The position numbers were made by a program, and so were the translations under genes. A stretch of 64,000 nt of DNA from the NCBI GenBank assembly GCA_014905825.1, contig JACGCN010000032.1, positions 124,001 through 188,000 of the forward strand, read 5' to 3'. Each line of letters opens with the position of its first letter. Position 1 is the stretch's first letter. Below the pieces are notes generated by a model. It was not told the origin of the DNA. It worked only from the letters and a program-made list of their open reading frames with translations, and searched no databases. Of this stretch, positions 22,154-33,249 are shown piece by piece. Source of the stretch: Lyophyllum atratum. Taxonomy: Eukaryota; Basidiomycota; Agaricomycetes; Agaricales; Lyophyllaceae.

Positions 22154-22672
22154 CTATGGGGTGTATTGTGATCGTGGACTTGGAGTTGGAGAAGGCGAAG
22201 GCGAAGGCGTTGGTAATTGCGTTGGTAAAGCAGCCGCTGATGAAGTCGTCCCAGTATCTTGAATTAAGAGTAGAGGTACGGCGCCTGATGAGGACGTGTA
22301 GACGATGAGCTTTCTACCACAGGACGATAAAGGCTCAAACTCACCTGCATGCTCTCCCTGGGTCAAACGTGCGATGCGTCCTTCCACCGCTTGTCTGATG
22401 GTAATCTCAGATTTCGACGTCAATATATTGCTCAGTGTGCCAGAGAGGGGTTTTAAGATTATAGGGCCCCCGGCTTCCGTCGACATCTGGACTGTCCGCT
22501 CATCCTCTGCGTCCGCATCTACGATCCACGAGTTCCCTGGCCCTACTTTACCCAAGTCCACGACTATCGACATATAGTGCAAAAGGTTCATGAATGCTTG
22601 GATCTCGTTTTCTGCCGCGTCACGAGTACGCTTTTCGCGTCGTGATGAGGAGGGCCGGCATGCCTTGGGCAT
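22154..22672 (-). CDS. Hypothetical protein (172 aa)
   Basis: A single open frame of 172 codons that I do not recognise. The start is basic (SSSRREKRTRDAAENEI). The centre contains LLHYMSIVVDLGKVGPGNSWIV and SGTLSNILTSKSEITIRQAVEGRI. The C-terminus is a Thr/Pro/Ser repeat tail (TPSPSPSPTPS). The middle region has normal amino-acid texture and codon use. It may be a real gene or the last exon of one. No signal peptide or membrane helix is seen. Confidence 0.4.
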   Translation of the reverse strand: MPKACRPSSSRREKRTRDAAENEIQAFMNLLHYMSIVVDLGKVGPGNSWIVDADAEDERTVQMSTEAGGPIILKPLSGTLSNILTSKSEITIRQAVEGRIARLTQGEHAGEFEPLSSCGRKLIVYTSSSGAVPLLLIQDTGTTSSAAALPTQLPTPSPSPSPTPSPRSQYTP

Positions 22673-23122
22673 GCCTTATGGATAGCGCCTATAGAATTCG
22701 TTCTATACCTCAGTATGACCCGAATCTCACACTCAGTCGAAAAAAGACAAATTGTCATTCAGATTCAACCAGCGTCAAGCCCAAACCGCTCTAACTATAG
22801 TCGCGGGATATACAAGCGGATGCACATGGTCAAGCCCTGGTACTCCACCTGAATGAATTTGGCTGCAATATTACTGTGACGAGTGGAATAAAGATTATGA
22901 AGAAAGTCAATAGGCTATCGTCTGGAGTGAACCAACCTTGTATCTACTGTGGTGACTACCGATAGTCTGAGTGCGACAAAGGTGTGGATTCGAATGCCGT
23001 AAACGATAGGCCGATGACTGAGAGTGCTTCGTTGCCTCGTCGTGAGTGATCTAAAGAAACAGTGTCTACAACGCATGTCCTCCTCATGTCTGTGAAATCA
23101 CGTGATTCGCGGCTAGCCGTTC
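22673..23122. other. Intergenic
   Basis: 5' flank of the hypothetical gene and 3' flank of the kinase-GTPase gene. Nothing recognised. Confidence 0.5.
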
Positions 23123-26100
23123 TCACAACCCCACACTACTAAGGACGCTAGTGAAGAAGCCTTTCTTGATACGGATGGGTGCTGATTTTTTTGGCAACGC
23201 GCGATGAATCCTATCCAAGTCTTGCTGCAGTATGCGAAGTTTGAGTGGTTCTGCCTGAAGCAAGGTGTCGATGATACCCCAGGCTGAATCCTTCGTGTTT
23301 ATGAAGCGGCAGGTCTGGGCACCTGCTTTCAAGATCAGCCTCCAGCTCTTGTCCTTCAATTCCTGCTCGCGACGTTCGGCTTGAGGATCTCGTTGGGCTC
23401 TGTTCCATTTCACCGTCGCCAGAAGAACATGACCAGTTGGCTCAGGGCGAGAAAGTCCCAGCAGAGTGAATGTTCCGGTCACCATCAATTGGTTGTTCCG
23501 GTGCTTGGTGATGTCGTGCAGGTAGACAATGCCCCCAAATGAAGCATCTTTATGGCACCTGTGGTGGAGTGAGGCAAAATAAGGGCGGTCCTTCAAGGAT
23601 ATACGCACGACGCTTTCAACCAGTCGATGATCTGTTTTAAGATTTCGTCGTCAGATTCGGAATAATGGTCAAACCCAGGTGCTTCAACGAGGATAAAGGA
23701 GCGCGTCCAGCGTTGGGGATGCTCAATCATAAAGTGCTTTACGACTGGCTCGGACGAAGTCAGTCTGTCGTGGACTTCGGCGACAGGTTGTCCAGCAACA
23801 GCGTTTATGAACTGAGAATGGAGCTTAAATCTCATGGTACCATGTCAGAAAGTGAGGGACATACTGTGCTTTTTCCGACGCCTGCGTCTCCTAGCACGCT
23901 TGTGGCTATAATTAGTTCCAAATAAGTTTGATGGCCTAGGAGTAAACGTACAGGATCACAGCTCCGCTATCCTTTGTAATGAATTTGCCACTACTCGTAC
24001 TGGCGTAACTAACAGATTTCCTATGGATGCCAGCTGCGATGCCCCGGATGACATCGCTCGCAGCATTGGCAGAACTAGTGAAACCCTCAGCCTGTAAAGA
24101 CGGAGGAAGAGGGATCAGACCTACTTTATCGTCGTTGCACTGCTTGAGCCAGCTATACGTTGCGACGTGGCAGCTGCCCCGGAGTCAAGAACACCGAGCC
24201 GGGCTCCCACCATCCGCTTCTGGGTTTCGAGCACCTGCTCAGGGGTGTAGCGCAAGTCTTTCGTCGCTTTCGTCTGTGGGACAGTCTTCGGATCGACAGC
24301 CAATTCTGTTTGGATATCCTGCACTTGGTTACGGAGAACGATGCTGATGAATTCCATAGCAGATTCCTTGGTGTCCTGGAATCTGCGTATTTTCGAGCCC
24401 TTGTCGAGCACCGGCTTCCAATGTAACGTCTTCAGCTCTTCCTCACGCGCCTCTCCACCAGTAGGAGAAATCTTCGACCACTTGGTGGTCCCGAGAACGA
24501 CCTTACTAAGAGCGGCATCTCCATATAAATGGTTGAACATTTCCAAATTCCTGTTGGCTGTTCCTGAAAATCGGTCGTGTGTGATGTCGTGAAGGTAAAT
24601 GACGCCACCAAGTATGGCGTTCTTCTCGCAACTTCGCCGAACGATGAGCCATCGCGATGCATATCGACATTGCGATTCACTCACGAGTTCTTCAGCCAAA
24701 CAGCAATCCATCGAAGAATTTCTGCGTCTCCCTCATCGGTGTCGTCGAACCCAGGGGTATCGACGACGATCACGCGGTAACCTTCGAGATTTGAAAGGGG
24801 AGATCCAAGAGACTCGATCACAGAAAACTGGACATCGGAGGTACAAGAACGCGAGCCATCGCCGACGGTCATCCGGTCAGCACCCAGGAGGACATTGATG
24901 AACTAGGAGAACCATCACCTAGTCAGTAAAAATCATCTATGCAAGTCCAAGCCTCTTACCGTGCTTTTTCCAGCACTAGTCGGGCCAATGACTCTAAGGC
25001 CGACAGTCAGTAACGGCGATAAGCCTGAATTCAATAAATAAATACTGACGGGATCACAATGTCCGTCGCACTGCCATCGGGCATGACGACATTCTTTGCA
25101 CTTGCTGCGTCACGGCGATTATCCTTCTTGCTAGCTGTGCTAGAGACACCTTTGATGGTCGTTCCATTACTCACACCAGCTGTGCGTCGCTGCGTGGTAG
25201 CTGTCTCGGAGTCAAGAACACTGGCCGGGGCCCCAACCAACTTCCCGCAGGTTGCTGACTCTCCCTCCACCTTAAGGCCGAACAAGCCTTCTAAGGTGGA
25301 CATTGTTATTACTTCCACCCGCTTGCTGGTCTTTTCGCGAAAAGCCGCAGGGGACAAGATGTTGTCGCTGGTGCTCGGATGCCGCTTACCCGTCAGGTTA
25401 CTCGTCAATCGCGATATAACCTGTTCGATGGATGGCCGCTCCTTAGGATTCTGCTTCCAACAATCCTCCATGAGCGACCAGATGCTCTCGGTCAAGCCCC
25501 ATTCAAGCCAGGCCCCAGTCGAATCGGATGGCCGTGCAGGGCGAACACCAGACATGACCTTGTGCATTACCGTAAACTCCTTTAAAATGTCCACGTAAGG
25601 AATATTGCCTGTGAATATCTTGATTTTCTTGAGCAGGATGATCATATAAACAAAGATGCGAAACCTACTTCATAGCAGACACAAGACCAGGCATAGACAT
25701 CGCTAGCCACACTGTTCATCACCACCTCGTCGTTATCAACGCCAAACAACTCAGGTGCCTGCCACCGGATTGTGCCCCCTTGCGAAGCCGCCGCGGAACG
25801 AGTTGCCCAAGCGAGGATATTTGCGTCGGACACTGATGAGATTCCGAAATCGGCCAGACGTGCTCTGTTTGTATCGTCGATAAGGATGTTTGCCTACGTA
25901 CATGATGAGTCACTAGTTGAGTGCGCATGAAAAATTGTACCCACCCCTTTTATATCTCCATGAATTATTCCGTTCTCGTGAAGATACAACAACCCTTGAG
26001 CAACATCAATAGCCTATACCCCTTTCCCTGTCAGCCATAGATGAACTTGGACAAAGCGTTATGGGAAATACTTGCCAGTGGGAGGCGGACCGCGTCGGGA

Positions 26101-26837
26101 GTGTTCTTCAGATAGATCGTAATGTCGCCCTGGTTCATCCACGGAGAGATGAGGCACATTTGAGTCTTAGTACAATGAAACCCGTAAATGGGCAGCACAT
26201 TCGGGTTCGACAGCTGCCCCCAAAGTATGCCTTCCTTTGAAAATGTCTGCAACCGAGGAGCTTCGTATCGAGAGACTTTGATGACGAAGGAAAAACACCT
26301 ACCTTTATGAATGCCTCAACACCAGTCTGCTGAGATACCCGGATGGCCTTGACGCACACAGTCTGTCCTTGGAGAGTTCCTTTGTAGATATCTGCAAAGC
26401 CTCCGAAGCTAAGAGGAGATTGAATGTCGTAGACAATATTTTTAAGCTCGTAATGCAGGGGGTAAAGACCCGACGCCGCCGCAAGTCTCTGAGTAGCTAC
26501 GATAAGATGGCGCCTAAAATCGGTGTCCAGTCCTCGCAAATCAAGCACCTGAGATGCAAATATGTCAACTAATAAACTCAAGATTGTAGCGGTCTTACCC
26601 ATTGGAACGAATCAAGCAGGCTCTGGGCGACCGCACCACGGCACCTTAACAAGGTTCGATAGAGCTCACGGTCGATGAATATGTCTTTCAGCTTCGCGAT
26701 CAGTGCCAGTGTAATCTCAAGATCCACTGGTGGCCTCTCATGACTAAACTGCAACGTTAAAGAGCGGATAAGACAGTGAAGTCCAAGACGCACTCCTTAA
26801 CATCTACCCCTTCCATCGCAGTTGTAGTTCCGACCAT
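23123..26837 (-). CDS. TKL-type protein kinase fused to two AIG1-like P-loop GTPase domains
   Basis: Fourteen exons join in frame (minus strand): 26837-26794, 26743-26599, 26548-26303, 26246-26076, 26013-25945, 25893-25669, 25618-25050, 24993-24960, 24902-24685, 24631-24125, 24074-23952, 23898-23865, 23811-23609 and 23558-23123, giving about 1,007 aa. Residues ~105-371 are a kinase: glycine loop FGGFADIYKG (111-120), VCVK lysine ~130, catalytic HGDIKGANIL (Asp ~222) and DFG ~240-242. It looks active and resembles the tyrosine-kinase-like kinases expanded in Agaricomycetes. After a linker comes GTPase 1 (P-loop GPTSAGKST ~493-501, DTPGFDD ~549, TTKWS ~622). A second linker leads to GTPase 2 (P-loop GDAGVGKST ~787-795, but EAPGF in place of DTPGF ~838). 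Introns between modules are about 50-60 nt, leaving no room for separate promoters. The weakest joint is exon 11. If the GTAGGT donor at 24124 is not used, translation ends at TAG 24123-24121, after GTPase 1. Confidence 0.75.
26014..26075 (-). other. GC-AG intron in the kinase domain
   Basis: The intron between exons 4 and 5 starts with GCAAGT and ends with AG. No GT donor keeps the frame, whereas the GC donor restores the conserved LAIDVAQGLLYLHENGIIHGD run. GC-AG introns with this strong donor consensus are a known minor class spliced by the major spliceosome. Confidence 0.7.
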
Positions 26838-27964
26838 GAACGTAACAAGGTGAGGCCCACATGAGGCTGGCAATGAGGTGCCCCCAACCGCTTACATAAT
26901 ACAGAAGCAGCGCCAAAGGGCGTCTAAAGGTAACCTGTCAAACCTAGACCTGCTCAGAGTAGTAAGATAGTTTATATGCAAAATCCCTCACTCGGAGCCA
27001 ATATAGGGAATATAAGGTACCATGCTGTTTAGCAGCAAAATCAAGTGGCCAAAAATGGACATATATAAGAGCACGCACCATCCGCATCCAGTTGCGACCC
27101 AAGGACGGCGCATTCAATGCTCTTTCGTCACCCGACATGGTCCCACGACATCTCGTCAACTTCCTCTCTCACGCGTCTTTCACGGAGGTCGGCAGGAACG
27201 AATCGCGTCCCCACCATTCATCGTCCTCGCCACCTGAGTTATGTTTCGTGATGGGGTAGTTCAAGCCTAGATTTAAAGCCAAGGGGCTTACCTAACCGGC
27301 GAGAGGACTCGGTAAGTCTAGGAGAATGCAGGGTACATATTTTCAGGACTGGGAAGGAGGGGGCGGAAGAAAACTTTGAGCCGGCGGTTACTACTGCTCC
27401 CAAACGCGAATATGGCGTAGATGGGCCGGTGTGGCTAACAAGGAAAGTCCGAATATCTTGTCGAAAACGCTTGAGGATTACGGTGCGAGTTCAGTTGGTG
27501 CAAGTTGGTCGATGTTGCAAAACAGTGGGGCCGTTACCTGATGTCTAGCTTTCAAGCAACAAAAGTCGGACGGTGCCCCAAGACTCGCGTGCTACTGCAT
27601 ATTGCAGCGTATCGAGGAAACCGCTAGGCAGCTCTGAACCAAAATAGCATGTGTTGAGTGTCCATAGACTGTTGAAGTAACGAGTCAACATACCTAAAAA
27701 CAATACTGGCTTTTCACAACAGCGGCAACGGGAAGGTTCGACTCCTAATCATTAATTTGAAAAGAGTGCCTCGGGATTGACGCCCTTCTGGTCAAGGACA
27801 TCAGAGTCAGAACCCTTCCATGCATTACATCCAACTGGGCGTGGCGTTCAAGTCGAATGATGTCTTATTCATACCGGCGACCTTCGTCCATTGCAATAAA
27901 TAGATGTATTAGGTCTGTAAATGATATTAAATAGCCTGTGCAAAGACTCAGTAACGGGTAGAAG
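26838..27964. other. Intergenic, 1.1 kb
   Basis: 5' flank of the kinase-GTPase gene and 3' flank of the uL14m gene. A T-loop-like word at about 27735 does not fold into a tRNA. No gene recognised. Confidence 0.5.
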
Positions 27965-28430
27965 CTAAGAGGACACGTGTAGACACACCTTGGGCGCCAG
28001 ACTGACGATCTTCCCCCACCCCTTCATCCGTAGGTCAGCACTAACAATGCCACCTATCCGTGTTCCCAGCATCTCCCTTTTGTTGTTCAATAGCACAGCG
28101 GCGTTGTCGTCGAACCGAATCATACGCCCGTCAGGTCTCCGTACGGCCTTTCTTGTTCGGACGATGACTGCACGGCGCACGTCACCTCTGCGGACCTTGA
28201 CTGCAGTCACTGAGGCCTGAGCTGCTGAAGACACCGGGCGAGCGCGTTTGACGACGCAGACAATCTCGTCACCGACTGAGCCCCAGCCGTTGTTGACTTT
28301 TTGCTTCAGAACGTTGACACATTCCACAATGAGGGCGCCAGAGTTGTCTATGCACTGAGCGGCATTCAATACACGAAATACGAACGTTTGAACAAGGACT
28401 TACGTTCAAAGTACTCTTGAGGCCAATCAT
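27965..28430 (-). CDS. Mitochondrial large-subunit ribosomal protein uL14m
   Basis: Two exons, 28430-28404 and 28354-27965, join over a 49-nt intron to give 138 aa. The start MIGLKSTLN plus [16 protein letters not shown] is the universal L14 N-terminus. [29 protein letters not shown] is the conserved central block. [25 protein letters not shown] is the C-terminal block that contacts 23S-type rRNA and bL19. It corresponds to the yeast MRPL38 protein. The first exon encodes only nine residues. It is transcribed divergently from the hexokinase gene. Confidence 0.9.
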
Positions 28431-28585
28431 CGCCTCTAATGGCAGTGGGCGTCGTCAATAAAAAGTGGGGGACACAGTTTCCCACGATGTTTTGGCGTAC
28501 TGTACCTTATCCCCACCGCAGGCTACTGCTCGGCCCTCTTGTCTCCTCCTTCCATCTACTTGAACCACACCGCTCTACGTGATAC
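28431..28585. promoter_or_regulatory. Divergent promoter region, uL14m / hexokinase
   Basis: 155 bases separate the two predicted start codons on opposite strands, so both promoters must lie here or extend into the 5' ends. Its exact length depends on the hexokinase start, which could also be at 28598. No TATA box stands out. Confidence 0.5.
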
Positions 28586-31108
28586 TTGCTGCCCAGGATG
28601 GTCCTATCACGCCGCGGAAGTGGCAGCATCACGCTCTCCTCGGGCCAGACGCTGGCCATCCACACCCGCACGCACGATGAGGAGGATCTACCCCATGCCA
28701 CGAAGAAGTGCGTCCTTATCTCTCTCCTATCCATATGCCTGACAATGTTAATGGTCCTGCAGAACGATGGCCGACCATCTCAGGAAATACGAGAGCATGT
28801 GAGTCGCGCAGCACTGGAGATAGCCTCGTGCTGACCGATCGCGGTACGATTCAGCTTCACCCTTACGCCGCAGCGGATGCGGATGATCGTGGAGGCGTTC
28901 AAGGATACGCTTGAGCTCGGTCTCGCAAAGCCCGATCAAGTTGTGGTACGTATACTGTGCATATCACACCTACGTCTTCTCGGGCCCCTATTACTTTATC
29001 GTGAATTCCATCTTCCCTTATCTTCGCTTTTGAACAAGGATCCTTTCCTCAAACTACTCTCGCAGCGGTTCGTGCAATCTGCTACGCTAGGCAGACGCAT
29101 TTCGATTCGTTTCCGTATTCCGTTTAGATTGTGCAACTCTACATACGAACGCTGACTTCGTTATACGCAGCCCATGATCCCCACTTTCGTCTTCGGCTTC
29201 CCCAGCGGCAAAGAACAGGGTGAATACCTTGCTCTTGACCTCGGTACGTTCCCCATTATGTTTCCCCCCTCCATTCCACGCGTCTCATATTTCATTCCGT
29301 CATAACCTGATGCATCCATGTACACTCGCGTCTAGGCGGCACGAATCTTCGCGTTTGTCTCGTTACCGTGCAGGGCGAGGGCAAATTTGAAATTGCCCAA
29401 ACCAAGTACCGTCTCACGGAGGAGCAGAAGCAGGATGACGGCCAGAAGCTGTTCGATTTCTGCGCTGAGTGCCTCAAGACCTTCATCGATTCGAACTTTG
29501 GCGACGAAGGAGTCCGTCACCTGAACCCTGGCGAAACGTTGCCGCTAGGATTCACGGTCCGTCTGCACCTATCTTTGCTTCCATTACCTTGGGCTGATCT
29601 TCAGTAAAAGTTCTCGTATCCATGCTCGTAAGCTGCCCATCATGACCTATGATGTCACTGCTGATCCGATGCTGCAGCCAGAGCAAAATTGACCATGGAG
29701 TGCTGATTCGGTGGACCAAGGGCTTCGGCGCGTCCAACACTGAAGGCAGGGACGTAGCAGAAATGTTCCGGAAGTCTCTCGAAAAACTTGTCAGTCATCT
29801 CACGTAACGTCTGAAGTAGGAATCTGACGAATCACAGGAACTTCCGGTCACCTTGACGGCCCTTATCAACGACACCACAGGCACGCTCATCGCGTCGCAC
29901 TACGTAAATCCGAAGACAAAGATTGCGTGTATCTTTGGGACGGGGTGTAATGCTGCATATATGGAGCACGTCAAGGACATTCCCAAGATGGCATATCTGG
30001 GCATCGACGGCGGGGCCGATATGGCGATCAACTGTGAATGGGTAAGTAACGCGACCTATCGTCAAGGTGCCTCGTTAGCTCATCACGATCGTACAGGGTG
30101 CATTTGACTCGTTCGAGCACGAACATCTACCAAGGACCAAGTACGATACGATCGTAGACGAGACATCCAACAAGCCTCATGAGCAGGCTTTTGAGGTACT
30201 CTCTATCTTTCGATGTGAGGAATCCCACTGATCGAGCTTTACAGAAACTCATCTCGGGTCGCTACCTCGGCGAGATCCTCCGGCTCGTCATCTGCGAGCT
30301 CATCGACGAGGGTGTGCTCTTCCTCGGTCAAAACACATACAAACTCGAGGTCCCCTACGTCTTCGACACCGCATTCCTCTCTCTTATGGAAAGGTCTGTC
30401 CCGCCGTCCTTTTTCCCCCGCCTCCCATCTCCGTGTCCAACATAAGCCGGTCCTGACCTGACTTTATCTCTCCCCTCACGTGACCAGCGACCCAACGGAC
30501 GAACTGCTCATGATCATCGGCATCTTCTCGCACTTCTTTGCGGTGGAAACGACGCTTGCGGAGCGCCAGTTCTTCCGCGCACTCGCGAAGCTCATCGGAC
30601 GTCGCGCAGCGCGTCTCAGCGCGTGTGGTATCGCTGCCATCGTCTCCAAGATGGGATATCTCGAGGAGGGCTGCGCGGTTGGCGCGGATGGGTCTTTGTA
30701 CAATGTACGTCCCCATCCATTGCTTTCTTATTTACTGTTGTTGTTTTGGTCGCGGTCTTCTTTTTGGGAGGCGCGGATCGTGGAGTTGATGGGTCGCTGA
30801 CGGTGACTTGAACGGTCTAGAAATACCCCGGGTTTGCGGATCGAATACACGAGGGACTTGTGGATATATTCGGCGAGAGGGGAAGGTTCGTCAGCGTTTA
30901 TTGTTCATGTTTATCTTCTTCAAAACTTTTCATTTGCTTATAGACATATTGTGACGCACCATGCTGAGGATGGAAGCGGTGTGGGCAGCGCTATCATTGC
31001 AGGTTAGTATACTCCTGCGTCCTGTCTCATCGTTCTTATCCTAACTCGATGACTTTCACAGCAATGACCAAAACTAGAAAGGACGCTGGGTTATATGTTG
31101 ACGTTTAA
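28586..31108 (+). CDS. Hexokinase
   Basis: Hexokinase phosphorylates glucose with ATP, the first step of glycolysis. Fourteen exons join in frame: 28586-28707, 28763-28798, 28855-28945, 29171-29243, 29336-29556, 29611-29627, 29678-29789, 29838-30041, 30097-30195, 30245-30393, 30488-30704, 30821-30885, 30954-31012 and 31062-31108, giving about 503 aa. Signatures seen are [28 protein letters not shown] (phosphate-1 loop), [24 protein letters not shown] (the LGFTFSYP sugar-binding region), LINDTTGTLIASHY (the catalytic Asp in NDTTGT), CIFGTGCNAAYME and a C-terminal AEDGSGVGSAIIAA adenosine motif. Exon 6 is only 17 nt. The N-terminal ~40 residues are the least certain part. Confidence 0.93.
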
Positions 31109-32228
31109 CGCTAAGCGGAAGAAGGGGGACTTCAGGAAGACCTGAAGACCTGAAGACCTCGCTGTAACCTGGCGTTTGTTCTCGAACAATGTTTACTACT
31201 ACCTTGTTACTTTGCGACACGACGGTTTGGCTTATACAGGTCCGCGTGCGTTGTATTACTACTATCCTATTGCTGTTACTTCGTTCTCGATGTGTAGATG
31301 TTTATCATTGTTCTTTTGGCTGGATAGAGAGTTGCTGCTAGATGGCATGTATGTCGCTCGTCCTCGATCATCAGACTGGACAGTGCTTCCTCAAATGTCC
31401 TTGCCTAGTTCCAGGAGCTCGTGTTGTGATAACCTTTGGCACTTCCTTGCCCCTTGCTTAAGCACTGCACGCCTTGAGTCCTTGTCCTGTCGTCACGAAG
31501 AAAAGTATCCGCCAATCTCTTACTCGGTATCGTCGCTCCTTCGGGATGGTTCTTACCCTTCCGCCCGTTCATGATTTTTCCTCGGTACTTCGAATGCGCG
31601 AAGTTCGTCGCAACGCAGAGGTATGTCAAAGGCACCGCTTGTTGAATTGAGTGCGTCCCTCTCTCCGAACTTTGCGGGTTTATGCACAATCTTATCTCTC
31701 GCCTAGGCGCTATTGATCAACTTCGATCAACCTCTTATGTGGTACAGAAGACGATGGTTGAAAAGATGGGAGTAATTTTACCTTCGAGAACCGTTTAGGG
31801 TGCGTGCAGGTATCTTTCATCGTCTTTTTCACCTGGCGTAGTGAAGCTGCCGCCATGATTATTTCGCCCTTTTTGCAAATAGCTGTCATACGCAGTGATA
31901 TTCTTACGCTGAAGGTACCATGCGTCCCCTATATGTAGGAGTGAGTTGATGCATTGATCACCCATCATGATCGTTTCATCAATGATCCTAACAACGTTCC
32001 ATGGCATCAGTGCTCATTGTCTTGTGGTGAAATTCGCTAGAACACGCTTCATTTATCTATCCAGGTATCGCGTACCTGGTGTTGTCTTTATAAAGGCAAG
32101 AACATGGTTCACAAATCTTTGCCCGGTCGCCCCCATCCATTGCTGGTCAATCCCACATTCCCGAGTTGCAGGTCAACTACTACTAGCTTGTTCATACGCT
32201 ACTATCTCTTGTCCTGTTCATCCTCACT
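31109..32228. other. Intergenic, 1.1 kb
   Basis: 3' flank of hexokinase and the promoter of the first PL14 gene. No further gene recognised. Confidence 0.5.
32086..32096 (+). promoter_or_regulatory. TATA box of PL14 copy 1
   Basis: CTTTATAAAGG about 135 bases before the ATG. The same layout (TATA word, then CCCGGTCGCCCC, then CCATTGCTGGTCAATCCC) recurs before PL14 copy 2, which supports it as the core promoter. Confidence 0.6.
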
Positions 32229-33249
32229 ATGTTGTTGTCCGCGGTCTTTCTTTTTGCTTCGTCTTCTATCTTCAACTCGGTTTTGGCTGCGCCAATTCCC
32301 CTTAGGAGACACCATGCAAGAGTTGCAAGTGGCGGATGGCCTCAATCCACGTCTGGCGGCAGCAAAGCTTCTTTCGGTATAACTGGCGGCTTCAAGAACA
32401 GTTATGTCAAGGAGATAGAAGGTCAACCTACCTTGGTTGGGAACTACCCCAAAGGTTCCTATGCGGGTTCGAAAGATCCTGGAATCGCAGGATTTATTTT
32501 CGAAGCCGCTGGTGGACCAGACGTCCACATCGACAGTGCCAAAGAAGCCAAGCTGAGCTACCAGGTGCAATTCCCGGAGAATTTTAAATTCGCATTGGCA
32601 GGCAAGCTTCCCGGATTATGTGAGTTTTTTTTCATATACAATCAGGCTGTTTCCTCACCAATTTCGACAGATGGCGGTAGCGATCCGAAGACGGCTGGAT
32701 CATGCGCTGGTGGACACCATAAGTATGCCGATTTTCGTGTTTTGGCGTCGCTGCCGCTAATGGTTTCATTGCTTCCAGTAACTCGTGTTGGTCTGCTCGT
32801 TTGATGTGGCGAAAGGAAGGCGAAGGAGAACTTTACGCATATCTGCCTACCGCAAATCAGAAGCTTGCCGTCTGCAAAGATAAATGCGACGTCCAGTATG
32901 GCGCGTCTATTGGCAACGGTAGCTGGTCGTTCAAGCCTGGCGAATGGACCCAAGTCACCGAGCGCGTCAAACTGAACGATGTTGGCCAGATGAACGGAGA
33001 AATTGAAATCCTGATTGGCGCGGAATCCAAGGTCTCTCTCAAGGGTTTGCAGTTAAGAGGAGACGAAGCAGGACGGATTCGAGGTGCAATGGTGTGCAGC
33101 TTCTTTGGTGGCAGTACGTCATTGTCCTATTCTCTACTGTTATCTTTTGTTCAATATTTGTATCAGGTTCCAAACCGGAATATCAGTCGCCACAGGATCA
33201 ACAGGCCTATTTCAAGGATTTCTCGTTCGAGGTCACAGAGAAGCTTTAA
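32229..33249 (+). CDS. Secreted polysaccharide lyase family 14 (PL14) protein, copy 1
   Basis: Four exons, 32229-32619, 32671-32722, 32779-33113 and 33167-33249, give about 286 aa. A signal peptide is evident (MLLSAVFLFASSS... to AAPIPLRR), with a likely Kex2-type site at RR. The mature protein has SGGWPQST, GIAGFIFEAAGG, a KLPGLYGG turn, SCWSARLMWRKEGEGELYAYLP, RVKLNDVGQMNGEIEILI and MVCSFFGGS. From memory these are hallmarks of fungal PL14-type beta-jelly-roll lyases, which eliminate uronic-acid polymers such as glucuronan or alginate. The conserved Lys/Tyr/Arg cleft residues are plausible, but I have not mapped them. It is one of a tandem pair. Confidence 0.82.

Noticed and set aside
27715..27760. 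Possible tRNA, because of the word GGTTCGACTCC
   Set aside because: The flanking bases do not form a five-pair T stem, and no D arm, anticodon arm or acceptor stem could be found.
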